Source: CAVQCT01 sp964520865
GTDB taxonomy: Bacteria; Zixibacteria; MSB-5A5; GN15; FEB-12
Assembly: GCA_964520865.1 (NCBI GenBank)
Contig: CAZFOY010000016.1
Location: 1-58,051 of the forward strand
Reading direction: 5' to 3'
DNA length: 58,051 nt
In this document: piece after piece, positions 50,040-58,051 of the stretch
How positions within the stretch are numbered: position 1 is the stretch's first letter
Layout: every line of letters begins with the position of its first letter
The notes under the pieces: generated by a model
Database searches by the model: none
What the model was told of the DNA's origin: nothing
The model's input: only the letters and a program-made list of their open reading frames with translations
Position numbers and translations under genes: made by a program

Positions 50040-51026
50040 TTAACTGGCCCTTGAGGCGGCCCGGATGCCGTCGAGAAGCAGACGGTACGGTGATTTCTCG
50101 GAATTGGCCCGGATGGCCGTGAAGCACTGATCGCAAAGATTCTTGCTGCTGAACTCGCGCTGTAGTTGTTCGCGCGACTCGTATCCTTCGCGATTCATAC
50201 CGCACGGGCTGACCTTCCCCCACGGCGTAACGATCAGGAATCGATGTCCTGCTCTGCAGTCTTCGCGCCGTCCCGTTTCGAAAAACTTCACCATCTGCCG
50301 AAGCGTCCATGGCGACGACATAATTGGATATCCGTTCTTCTGCATCGAGACCAGTTCTTCGACAATCTCCCTGAGTTCTGCAAGATCGTCCGGATTACTG
50401 ATGAGATAATACTCTTTGCCGGTGCGAAGGGAGTTGTAGGTACTGAAATTCACCGTGACGCCCCATTCCCGCGCGAGTGCCGCCATACGGGGGAGATCGC
50501 GAAAGTTGTCGCTCTGAACGACACAGGCCAGTACTATGTCATCGTTCTTGTATTTGACTACGCGCTCGATCAGTTCCTGGATGTGCTGAAAGTTGTTCTT
50601 GAGATTCCTGAAGACATTGTGGCGGCCGTCCGGATAGTCGAGAGAAAACGAGAACTGATCGATGCCTGCTTCACGCAGTTGCAAGTATCTCTCCTCGTTG
50701 AGATTCTGAACATTCGATGTGATCACAAAGACCGCAACCGGATCGCGCTGCCGCATCGCCTGCACGATCTCCACGAGATCCTTTCGCAGCGTCGGCTCGC
50801 CGCCGGAAATCTGGGCCACGGCCGGTTTGAGCTCTTCGAGCCAGTTCGCGAAGACCTCGGCTTCGGTCCGGGGTTCGGCTATATAGTCGCCCAAATCACA
50901 GTGGGAGCATCGGGCATTACAATTGTACGTAATCTCAAAAGAGACCGTTATCGGCCGCTTGATCGCTATATTCAGCCCGGTGCGAGCGGCAATGCGTATC
51001 TTGCGGGCGGTTGTCAAACTTTTCAC
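50040..51026 (-). CDS. Radical SAM protein with C-terminal auxiliary cysteines
   Basis: The 328-residue enzyme has the radical-SAM cluster motif CNARCSHC (C-x3-C-x2-C, about 36-43) and the GGEPTLRKD motif near 74-82. The C-terminal part carries further cysteines (EDCRAGHR, VSPCGMN, NLCDQCF), arranged like a SPASM/twitch-type auxiliary cluster. Such enzymes modify peptides, cofactors or lipids; no peptide substrate gene or partner is adjacent, and I cannot name the reaction. It begins at GTG with AAGGG upstream. It faces the mla operon tail to tail, 12 bases apart. Confidence 0.85.
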   Translation of the reverse strand: MKSLTTARKIRIAARTGLNIAIKRPITVSFEITYNCNARCSHCDLGDYIAEPRTEAEVFANWLEELKPAVAQISGGEPTLRKDLVEIVQAMRQRDPVAVFVITSNVQNLNEERYLQLREAGIDQFSFSLDYPDGRHNVFRNLKNNFQHIQELIERVVKYKNDDIVLACVVQSDNFRDLPRMAALAREWGVTVNFSTYNSLRTGKEYYLISNPDDLAELREIVEELVSMQKNGYPIMSSPWTLRQMVKFFETGRREDCRAGHRFLIVTPWGKVSPCGMNREGYESREQLQREFSSKNLCDQCFTAIRANSEKSPYRLLLDGIRAASRAS

Positions 51027-51211
51027 TAAGCAGAACCCTTGTTATGGACTTCTTTCCAAAAACATATCGAAGGCACGAGCGCCGGTCAACCAAAAACTGA
51101 GTTCAATGTCGCCGATTGAACGAGGGGGTGTTTATTCTTGTTGCCCGTGTGTGGAGGCAAGTCTATTTTACGGCCATGTTGGGTTCGTGATTCGATAAGA
51201 CAGGAGGTCGT

Positions 51212-52246
51212 ATGAATCGATCTGTTCGGGCTGTCCGGAGTTTCGGGGCGGCGATATTGACAATTCTGTGCTTTGAATTTCTATCCTTCGTCGGAACATG
51301 TTCGACTGCCGCGGCGTCGCAGGGTAATCAGACGCGCACAGTCGCGACATTCTCGATCGTGGCTCAAGACTCCGCGACTGGAGAATTGGGCGTTGCCGTA
51401 GCATCACGCTTCTTTGCCGTAGGAAGTGTCGTCCCCTGGGCAAAGGCCGGCGTAGGGGCGGTAGCGACGCAGGCGTATGCAAATACCACGTTTGGGCCGG
51501 TCGGTTTGAAGCTGATGGCCGCCGGGCTTTCGCCAAAAGCGGCCCTGGACAGCATGCTCAAGATGGACGATGAACCGGGAAGACGGCAAGTCGGCATCGT
51601 GGCGGCCGATGGACAATCGGTTACATATAGCGGTGACAGCTGTTCACCCTGGGCCGGCGGAAGATTCGGGCCGGGCTATGCGATCCAGGGAAATATCCTG
51701 ACCGGTGAGTCGGTCGTACTCGACATGGAGAAGACCTTTCTGAATGCCCCCGGCACACTTGCTGAACGGATGTATGCCGCGCTTCTTGCCGGCGACTCGG
51801 CCGGAGGAGATTCTCGAGGCAAGCAGTCGGCCGCACTCATTGTGGTCAAGAAAGGTGCCGGATACGGCGGCTACAACGACCGCGCGATAGATATCAGAGT
51901 CGATGACAACCCTGACCCTTTCGCCGAGCTTGGCCGACTGCTTAAGATCGCCGAGATGAACTACTCCTGGAACGAAGCCTGGACCGCCTTCACGGAGAAG
52001 AGATTTGCTGACGCCCTTCCTCTTATGGAGCGTACGGCCCAGATGGCTCCCGACAACGGCGAGGTGCTGTACGATCTCTCGATCATTAGACTGGCCGCCG
52101 GTGAGAAAGGGGCTGCCCTTGATGCGCTGCGCGACGCGATCGCAGCCAATCCAAAACTGGCCCAACAGGCGCTCGGCGATACCGACCTATCGGCATTGCG
52201 CAATGATTCGGAGTTCAAACGGCTGACCGCCCCGGAGCCAAAATAG
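51212..52246 (+). CDS. Secreted DUF1028-family protein with TPR-like C-terminus
   Basis: The 344-residue product has a signal peptide (about 1-36) and then the DUF1028 domain (about 43-240): TFSIVAQDSATGELGVAVAS, VVPWAKAGVGAVATQAYAN and GRFGPGYAIQGNIL. The family is predicted to have an Ntn-hydrolase-like fold with unknown reaction. Residues about 250-335 (WTAFTEKRFADALPLMERTA, GEVLYDLSIIRLAAGE) form two TPR-like repeats, so this is a domain combination. AGGAGG lies 7 bases before the ATG. Confidence 0.83.
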   Translation: MNRSVRAVRSFGAAILTILCFEFLSFVGTCSTAAASQGNQTRTVATFSIVAQDSATGELGVAVASRFFAVGSVVPWAKAGVGAVATQAYANTTFGPVGLKLMAAGLSPKAALDSMLKMDDEPGRRQVGIVAADGQSVTYSGDSCSPWAGGRFGPGYAIQGNILTGESVVLDMEKTFLNAPGTLAERMYAALLAGDSAGGDSRGKQSAALIVVKKGAGYGGYNDRAIDIRVDDNPDPFAELGRLLKIAEMNYSWNEAWTAFTEKRFADALPLMERTAQMAPDNGEVLYDLSIIRLAAGEKGAALDALRDAIAANPKLAQQALGDTDLSALRNDSEFKRLTAPEPK

Positions 52247-52251
52247 CCTGT

Positions 52252-52707
52252 CTACTTTGATTGTGATCTTGAATGCAGGCGCTCAGCCCTTTGTTTGAGC
52301 GCCTCGTTCATTTTGTGAAATCCCTTTTCGGTGTCGGAGGCGATCCATTTCCAGAGGAGCGGGACAAGAATGCCGGTGAATCGTTCCTCCTGGATGAAAT
52401 CGGTCCGATCATGTGACCGTGCTTCCAGTCTGAAACGGTGCTCGCCATCGAACAACCCCGGCACAAGCAGGCTACCGAGCCACTTAAGTTCGGTGTTAAG
52501 CGTTCTCGTCTTTACGGTTGGTTTGAATGTCATCCCGCGCCTTTCCGACAGGCGGGCGCTTATGCGAAGCCGTCCCCCGACATTCGCATCTCCTGTGATT
52601 TCGGTGATGAACGGATTCCATTCGGGGTAGTTGGAGAAGTCGAGAAGGATCCGCCAGACCACATCTGCCGGTGCCTTGATCAGGATAGTCGTCGATATTT
52701 CTTTCAT
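52252..52707 (-). CDS. SRPBCC-fold protein (polyketide cyclase-like)
   Basis: The 151-residue protein is a START/Bet v1-like SRPBCC member: IKAPADVVWRILLDFSNYPE at the start, NPFITEITGDANVGGRLRI and the C-terminal helix GFHKMNEALKQRAERL. Such proteins bind hydrophobic ligands; a function cannot be assigned. It is transcribed alone and faces the DUF1028 gene tail to tail with 5 bases between. Confidence 0.82.
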   Translation of the reverse strand: MKEISTTILIKAPADVVWRILLDFSNYPEWNPFITEITGDANVGGRLRISARLSERRGMTFKPTVKTRTLNTELKWLGSLLVPGLFDGEHRFRLEARSHDRTDFIQEERFTGILVPLLWKWIASDTEKGFHKMNEALKQRAERLHSRSQSK

Positions 52708-52842
52708 GGTTACGCACCCCGTCGGTCGGTCAAGGAACTCCCACCGCTGAAATTTGTTTAGAGTCTATATGGATCCGTAGGTTTGCGATCTCATCTTTGC
52801 CGATCGACAGATCCATTGCCACTAAATAACATCGGAGGAATC

Positions 52843-53037
52843 ATGAAGCGCAACATACTTTTGTACGTAATCGGCGGGATGGCCGGATGTTTTGCGATGG
52901 GTTACGTCCTCGGAAGAGAACATGCCGAGTACGCGGTTAAGAAGGCTCTCAATGGGAGCAAGTTCAATCTGAGAGCGAGAGCCAGCGATGCCATTGATAA
53001 TGTAGTTGACGAAGTAAGGGAGAGGGTTCGGTTTTAG
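52843..53037 (+). CDS. Small single-pass membrane protein
   Basis: This is a 64-residue protein starting MKRNILLYVIGGMAGCFAMG, with a Shine-Dalgarno GGAGGA at 52832-52837. The first 22 residues form a membrane helix and the rest is a charged helix (KKALNGSKFNLRARASDAID, NVVDEVRERVRF). It resembles small YtxH-like proteins in layout only. An upstream in-frame ATG at 52783 lacks a ribosome-binding site. Function unknown. Confidence 0.6.
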   Translation: MKRNILLYVIGGMAGCFAMGYVLGREHAEYAVKKALNGSKFNLRARASDAIDNVVDEVRERVRF

Positions 53038-53106
53038 AATACGCAAAAGGTGTTGTTTGGTAAGCGACTGTGAGAGAGTGCAATGACAGGCGGAAGAAGA
53101 TATCGC

Positions 53107-53135
53107 TTGACAACATCAGGGATGGGATCTATATT
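53107..53135 (+). promoter_or_regulatory. Strong promoter of the 53142-53275 RNA candidate
   Basis: TTGACA (53107-53112), a 17-base spacer and TATATT (53130-53135). It matches 6 of 6 and 5 of 6 consensus bases, with the best spacing. Confidence 0.7.
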
Positions 53136-53141
53136 GCTAAT

Positions 53142-53275
53142 GTAAGGTCCGCTGACTGGGGACGAAGAGTGACGTTCCCGCCACGTAATGTGACAGATAA
53201 GGCGGATACTTACGGAACACATATCAAAGGTTTACGTAACCCCCCTGGAGCTGTCCAGGGGGGAATCTTTTTTTT
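53142..53275 (+). ncRNA. Candidate small RNA or riboswitch of about 134 nt with terminator
   Basis: A consensus promoter and a strong terminator bracket this stretch. From the predicted +1, GTAAG-GTCCGC (53142-53152) pairs with GCGGAT-A-CTTAC, an 11-bp stem with one bulged base and one wobble. Inside it GGGGACG and CGTTCCC form a 7-bp hairpin with loop AAGAGTGA, and CAC-GTAAT-GTG makes a small second hairpin. The terminator stem is CCCCCCTGGA/TCCAGGGGGG (53240-53263) followed by T8. No known family is recognised by eye. It could be a stand-alone RNA or a transcription-attenuating leader of the DUF3592 gene 110 bases further on. The longest open frame in it is not convincing. Confidence 0.55.
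53240..53275 (+). terminator. Strong intrinsic terminator of the RNA candidate
   Basis: CCCCCCTGGA (53240-53249), loop GCTG, TCCAGGGGGG (53254-53263), then AATC and eight T. This is the strongest terminator in the window. Confidence 0.95.
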
Positions 53276-53384
53276 GCCTGAATCGAAGAGTTATTTCTTG
53301 TGTCGGGACGGTTCTTCCGGCACCTTCCGGTACTGCCGGTACTTCCTTTCATAACACGAAATCGGCTAAGTCGAAAGTAAAGAG

Positions 53385-53948
53385 ATGCTCAACATCATAA
53401 TCTTCGCTGTTTGTGCACTTATCATCATTGTTACGCGTCTCCTTATGGGACTGTCGAGGCACGTACCGAGCGTGTCGTCGCGGCTGTTCTACGCTTGCGT
53501 GATCCTGTTGCTGGCCGGAGTCCCCCTGATCTACTTTAATGCGGACAAGCTGGTTCGTCTTGACGCCCGTCGGCACTGGCCGACTACCACGGGGCAGGTG
53601 GTCGAATCCGAAGTTCACGGCAAGGATGCTATTCGACCGCTCGTCGTTTACACCTACGAAGTGAACGGAGCGACCTACACCGACAGCAGTGCCCTTCAAG
53701 CACCGGTATTCGGGAACGGTCGAAAGGAATACGAAGTTGCCCGTGAACTGTCCGGGGAACACCCAAAGGGAAGCAACGTCGAGGTGTTTTATGATCCGAG
53801 CGACCCGAAGGAATCTACCTTGATGCCCGAGGCGCCCTGGGATGTGTATGGCAAAATCGGATTCGGTGCTACTCTGTTTATGCTCGGATTGTTCGGAATG
53901 TTATTGCCGAGAAGGAAACAACAGGTTCGGCTCGGCAGGGTCAGCTAA
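53385..53948 (+). CDS. DUF3592-family membrane protein
   Basis: The 187-residue protein has two N-terminal membrane segments (about 1-22 and 33-52), a soluble domain and a final membrane segment (about 155-174). WPTTTGQVVESEVHGKDAIR, VVYTYEVNGATYTDS and VEVFYDPSDPKESTL are the beta-strand blocks of DUF3592, whose function is unknown. It lies 110 bases after the RNA candidate's terminator. It overlaps the last codons of the convergent PMT-TPR gene by 4 bases. Confidence 0.82.
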   Translation: MLNIIIFAVCALIIIVTRLLMGLSRHVPSVSSRLFYACVILLLAGVPLIYFNADKLVRLDARRHWPTTTGQVVESEVHGKDAIRPLVVYTYEVNGATYTDSSALQAPVFGNGRKEYEVARELSGEHPKGSNVEVFYDPSDPKESTLMPEAPWDVYGKIGFGATLFMLGLFGMLLPRRKQQVRLGRVS

Positions 53949-55801
53949 TTTCCCGATGCCGTATCGATCAATTGCCGATAGATCTGTTGAGCATCGGTGT
54001 TGTTCGGGTTGAGCCGCAAGCTTTCTCGGATAGCCTCGATCGCATCATCTCTTTTCCCCAATTCCGAGTAGGCAACCGCAAGTTTCTGCATGACAGTGTC
54101 GTTGAGAGGGAAACGCTTGCGCGCCAATTCCAGTACCCTGGCGGCCGACTGCGGGTCGTTCTGCAAAAAGAATGTGCTCGCGTAGTTTATGTAGGTCTCC
54201 ACGATGTTCGGGTCGACAGTAATCGCCTTATAAAAGTACTTTGCTGCTTCGGTAGGATTTCCCCGACGGGTGCTGATGAGGCCGAGATTGTTGTAGGGGC
54301 GTCCGTAGGTAGAATCGGCGAGAACCGCTTTCTTGAATTCCATGGTTGCTGCCGCGAGGTTCCCTTCGTCGAGGAAGGCGTTCCCGAACATCTGATAATC
54401 TTCAGCAGCCCTTCTGCTCGAACTAATCTTCAGCATGTCATAGTTGCTGGCGAGTCCCAACAGAACGAAAGCTGTCGTCCACAATGCGGTGTTTCCCCAA
54501 TGTCTTTGGCGAACGTATGTGATCATGCGGTCGACCGCGAAGACGGCGAACAACAGGAGGAACGGGATCATCGGCTGGCGATATCTTGCACAGACAAAGA
54601 AGGTCAGGAGTGATAGCGTGTAAGCCCCCAGGAAAAGATACACGATCAGAAACTTTCTCCATTCCCGAAAAGACAGAACGATCCCTATCAGTGCCAGAGG
54701 AGCGAGCAGGCCGAACGGGAAGTAGATGAACTTGCTGAACATGAGAGGTGCGACGATGGTAGCGTATTTTCCCGCTATATACATGTCCTGATTATTCGGG
54801 ATCTCGTAGCCGTTGATGAGAAGGGCCAACTTGCGAAAGGTGAGACCGATATAGGCGCCGGGGTCTTGCTTGATCTGTTTCCAGGCTTGATCATACCAGA
54901 AATCCGAAACCTCGGATTTTGATAACTTCCGTCCTTCCGCTTTCTCTGCAAACGAAATGGCCTCCTTGTACCCGCCTTCCCACGTGAAATCGATTCCCGG
55001 CACGGTCGCGGACCAGCCTGACGCCTGGCGGTTGCTTCCGATAAAGAAGTTGAACCCTCCCTGCCAGGCAATAAACACCGGATCTCCTGACACAATGTAA
55101 TTCCGTATCGTCACAGGCAGGATAACAATCAGCGTGGTGACGCCGATGAGGAGATAGCCCAGAATCGCTTTCTTGAGTCCGACCTTCGGTCTGATCTCAA
55201 CCCAGGCCCAAATGGCGAGCGCCGGACCGAACAGAAGGATATTGGGACGCGCCAGACCGGCTACCCCAAGGAACAGGCCGGCAACTACAAAATGATACCA
55301 CGTGCGGCCATCGATCCGGTAGAGCCACATCACCGTCAGCATCGACAGGAGAACGATGAGGAAGGTTATGAGCAGAGTGCTGTCGAAGTAGAGAAAAGTG
55401 GGGTAAAACACGGCAAGGGCAGAAGCCCAGTATGCGATCTTTCGTCGGAACAGGCGCACGCCTAACAGATATATGAGGACCGGCACGAGAGAACTCAGAA
55501 CAATCTGGATCAGGCGGGATCCGTAGAGAGAATTGTTCGTAACCCTGAACAGGGCGGCCAGGAAATACGGGTAGAGCGGGGCACGATAGAACGGTTCTTT
55601 GGGCAATCCCTCAGGTGAGTTTATCTCGTGGGCCAACTCGACGTGATATTTCTCATCCATTACCGGGCGGGAAAAAGTAGGCATCGCCTGAATCTGATTG
55701 AGATAAACAAGTCTGACGGAGAAGGCAGCGATATAGATGAGCAACGGTACCAGCCAGCCGGCGTGACGGGCCAGCGGCTGGACCAATCGTTTCGTTGACA
55801 T
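53945..55801 (-). CDS. PMT/GT39-like membrane glycosyltransferase fused to TPR repeats, second copy
   Basis: The 618-residue protein has the same plan as the gene at 36457: about 11-12 membrane segments (16-435), with the acidic motif VMDEKYHVEL in the first loop, then TPRs (about 455-618, GRPYNNLGLISTRRGNPTEA, VETYINYASTFF). Shared blocks with the paralogue include APLYPYFLA and GGFNFFIGSN. It should transfer sugar from a lipid phosphate carrier to a periplasmic acceptor held by the repeats. The two copies are 15 kb apart in unrelated surroundings and are diverged, so they may serve different acceptors. Confidence 0.85.
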   Translation of the reverse strand: MSTKRLVQPLARHAGWLVPLLIYIAAFSVRLVYLNQIQAMPTFSRPVMDEKYHVELAHEINSPEGLPKEPFYRAPLYPYFLAALFRVTNNSLYGSRLIQIVLSSLVPVLIYLLGVRLFRRKIAYWASALAVFYPTFLYFDSTLLITFLIVLLSMLTVMWLYRIDGRTWYHFVVAGLFLGVAGLARPNILLFGPALAIWAWVEIRPKVGLKKAILGYLLIGVTTLIVILPVTIRNYIVSGDPVFIAWQGGFNFFIGSNRQASGWSATVPGIDFTWEGGYKEAISFAEKAEGRKLSKSEVSDFWYDQAWKQIKQDPGAYIGLTFRKLALLINGYEIPNNQDMYIAGKYATIVAPLMFSKFIYFPFGLLAPLALIGIVLSFREWRKFLIVYLFLGAYTLSLLTFFVCARYRQPMIPFLLLFAVFAVDRMITYVRQRHWGNTALWTTAFVLLGLASNYDMLKISSSRRAAEDYQMFGNAFLDEGNLAAATMEFKKAVLADSTYGRPYNNLGLISTRRGNPTEAAKYFYKAITVDPNIVETYINYASTFFLQNDPQSAARVLELARKRFPLNDTVMQKLAVAYSELGKRDDAIEAIRESLRLNPNNTDAQQIYRQLIDTASGN

Positions 55802-55888
55802 AGGTCAATTATAAGTCAATACAACGGTTATGAAAAGCCCGGAATTGGCGGATTCTGTCGATGTTGCGCATCCTGAGAGCACGTTTGG

Positions 55889-56446
55889 TCAAAGGCGTTC
55901 CACCCTATAGGAATAAGCCTCGCCGCCTCCGGCCGGCATATAAACCGACCGTCCGTCGCTGAAGATCTTCTCGCGATCGCCATTGCAGGAAATCAACAAG
56001 ATGTAGGTGTCGGTAGCTTCGACCACGGCGTCATAAATGACGCCATCCTTGATCACGCAATGATCCGGGTTGAACAATGTCGTGTCTGGTGCATAAGGCG
56101 CCTCGGTATCATCGCCCGTAAGGGTGTTCTCAGAGAACATGGTCGGATCGCCGCCCGGAAATCGACGGAATCTCTGGACCTGGTGGCGTGTGATTCCCTT
56201 TTCATGATAGCTGACCTGCGAGCAGCCGTAGTACAAGTTGGGACTGGCCGAATCACCCGACATAGAGAGAACGAAGTAATGTTTCGGCGTCCAGATAGTA
56301 TAGGTTCCGCCAGCAGACAGCCAAACGCCCGTACGCCATTTGATCAGCCTGTCCCGCACCGAACCGAGATCGTTCGTTGAATTGCTGCCCATGATGACAA
56401 ACAGGGCGGGGACCAAAACAATCACAATTGCCAGAGTCTTTTTCAT
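55889..56446 (-). CDS. Secreted or membrane-anchored protein of unknown function
   Basis: The ATG at 56446 has AAGGGAG upstream and gives 185 residues with a signal sequence or anchor (MKKTLAIVIVLVPALFVIM). The rest is beta-rich with no family I recognise (WRTGVWLSAGGTYTIWTPKH, SMSGDSASPNLYYGCSQVSY). An earlier start in the same frame is rejected because it lacks a ribosome-binding site and the signal. It is transcribed alone, between the second PMT-TPR gene and the rRNA promoters. Confidence 0.6.
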   Translation of the reverse strand: MKKTLAIVIVLVPALFVIMGSNSTNDLGSVRDRLIKWRTGVWLSAGGTYTIWTPKHYFVLSMSGDSASPNLYYGCSQVSYHEKGITRHQVQRFRRFPGGDPTMFSENTLTGDDTEAPYAPDTTLFNPDHCVIKDGVIYDAVVEATDTYILLISCNGDREKIFSDGRSVYMPAGGGEAYSYRVERL

Positions 56447-56752
56447 GCCGATTCTCCCTTCATTCCTAATGATGTCGCTTGTGGATAAAGTACTCGGAAT
56501 TCGACCGGGTCGCAAGTCTCAAAGGGCCGCGTATTTCATAGTGTCGCATCTCCTTTGATGCGGCCTTCGAGCGCGTACCCGGTCGAGAATCGTGGGGAAT
56601 TGCGCATCCGGGGGCCATCCTTGAGGATAATGCCCAGCGGGTTCGATTGAGGATAATCGTGCCCGGCACGGAACCCGGGGGGGGCTGGTTGGGTTTAACC
56701 AGATGCGATTAGCGGGCTGTCCCGGCGGCCTGAATATTCGGATTTCCGGGGC

Positions 56753-56781
56753 TTGACAACAGAAAGCTAACGTGTTATTAT
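56753..56781 (+). promoter_or_regulatory. rRNA operon promoter P1
   Basis: TTGACA (56753-56758), a 17-base spacer and TATTAT (56776-56781). Confidence 0.75.
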
Positions 56782-56879
56782 TGGAGGCCGAATATATGAC
56801 AGTGGTGCGAGTGCTAAGGCGTTGCGACCGGGTATAGTTCGGCGGAGACGCCAAAGGCAAAAAAAGTTAAAAAAAGCAC

Positions 56880-56908
56880 TTGACTATAAAACACCGGCTG
56901 TATATACT
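56880..56908 (+). promoter_or_regulatory. rRNA operon promoter P2
   Basis: TTGACT (56880-56885), a 17-base spacer and TATACT (56903-56908), 127 bases after P1. Tandem promoters are typical for rRNA operons. Confidence 0.75.
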
Positions 56909-56954
56909 CGGTGTCTGCCACAGAATTGGCAGTATTTTTTTCGACTGAAAATGA

Positions 56955-56967
56955 TGTTCTTTGACAA
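56955..56967 (+). promoter_or_regulatory. boxA-like antitermination element in the rRNA leader
   Basis: TGTTCTTTGACAA resembles the boxA consensus TGCTCTTTAACAA (11 of 13), at the expected place between promoters and 16S. Confidence 0.6.
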
Positions 56968-57128
56968 CTAAATAGCCATACGAAATCAAGAGTCGTAAGA
57001 GGCTCTTTGATGTCGCGGGTCCAAGATTTACCCAAATCTTGATGACATAACTTTTACAGTAAATTCTGAATCGCGCGTTCCAAATGTGCTGATTCGGGAG
57101 CTCAAACAGTAAATATGAATTTTCAATA

Positions 57129-58051
<923 letters not shown>

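Larger units (their letters stand above)
56447..57128. other. Spacer and rRNA leader
   Basis: No gene is supported in this 680-base stretch. The first 300 bases show nothing I can identify. From 56753 it holds two strong plus-strand promoters, a boxA-like element and two hairpins of the rRNA leader (CAAGATTT-ACCC-AAATCTTG at 57022-57041 and GTAAATAT...ATATTTAC at 57109-57133). Confidence 0.8.

Noticed and set aside
51012..51027. A fourth CRP-type site (TGTCA-N6-TCACT) at the start of the radical SAM gene
   Set aside because: Only 8 of 10 bases match and it overlaps the start codon, so it is within chance expectation.

Overview
The window reads as a chromosomal stretch of a Gram-negative, anaerobic or facultative heterotroph, probably from the FCB (Fibrobacterota-Chlorobiota-Bacteroidota) side of the bacterial tree and possibly a candidate phylum such as Zixibacteria. 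The placement is inference. It rests on a secreted protein ending in a type IX secretion sorting domain (AQNYPNPFNPTT...), an MCE/Mla lipid transporter, heptosyltransferases, pyruvate:ferredoxin oxidoreductase, a eukaryote-type citrate synthase and moderate GC content. The window ends inside a 16S rRNA gene, which could settle the taxonomy. I see no phage, insertion sequence, CRISPR array or tRNA gene. Nearly all space is taken by tightly packed genes in short co-oriented operons.

Layout. 1-1.4 kb (minus): start of a pyruvate:ferredoxin oxidoreductase, a dCTP deaminase homologue lacking its catalytic Glu, and an Rrf2 regulator with a likely self-operator. 1.6-4.0 kb (plus): cobO, an NDUFA9-like reductase and thioredoxin reductase. 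4.0-4.5 kb: a gene-free stretch with two probable small RNA genes, each with a good -10 box and a long closing stem. 4.5-8.5 kb: two tandem sensor histidine kinases without a response regulator. 8.6-16.9 kb (minus): central carbon metabolism (citrate synthase, GlcD-type oxidase, PEP carboxykinase, aminotransferase, phosphate acetyltransferase) and prfB with a programmed +1 frameshift. 17.1-22.0 kb (plus): metallo-hydrolase, PHP phosphatase, alkyladenine glycosylase, glutamate dehydrogenase, site-2-type protease and a lipoprotein. 22.1-30.2 kb (plus): an envelope operon (MsbA-like exporter, four glycosyltransferases, Rel/SpoT). 30.2-36.5 kb: secreted M28 peptidase, then a plus-strand run of zinc-ribbon TPR protein, metal-efflux permease, ComF, XerC/D and a pseudo-receiver/GGDEF protein. 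36.5-44.5 kb: PMT-like glycosyltransferase with TPRs, C69 dipeptidase, secreted CBM9-like protein, peroxiredoxin lipoprotein and OPT transporter. 45-56.5 kb: T9SS cargo, PP-loop thiolase-like enzyme, mlaEFD, radical SAM enzyme, DUF1028 protein, small proteins, a third probable small RNA and a second PMT-TPR paralogue. 56.7-58.05 kb: tandem rRNA promoters, leader and the 5' part of 16S rRNA.

How it fits together. PFOR, citrate synthase, PEP carboxykinase, Pta, aspartate-type aminotransferase and glutamate dehydrogenase surround the acetyl-CoA, oxaloacetate and 2-oxoglutarate nodes. Three perfect CRP-type palindromes (TGTGA-N6-TCACA) lie in front of gltA, prfB and the OPT transporter, which suggests one CRP/FNR-family regulator, encoded elsewhere, governing part of this set. 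The most novel material is the non-coding layer: three promoter-plus-structure small RNA candidates, the CRP-type sites and the Rrf2 operator.
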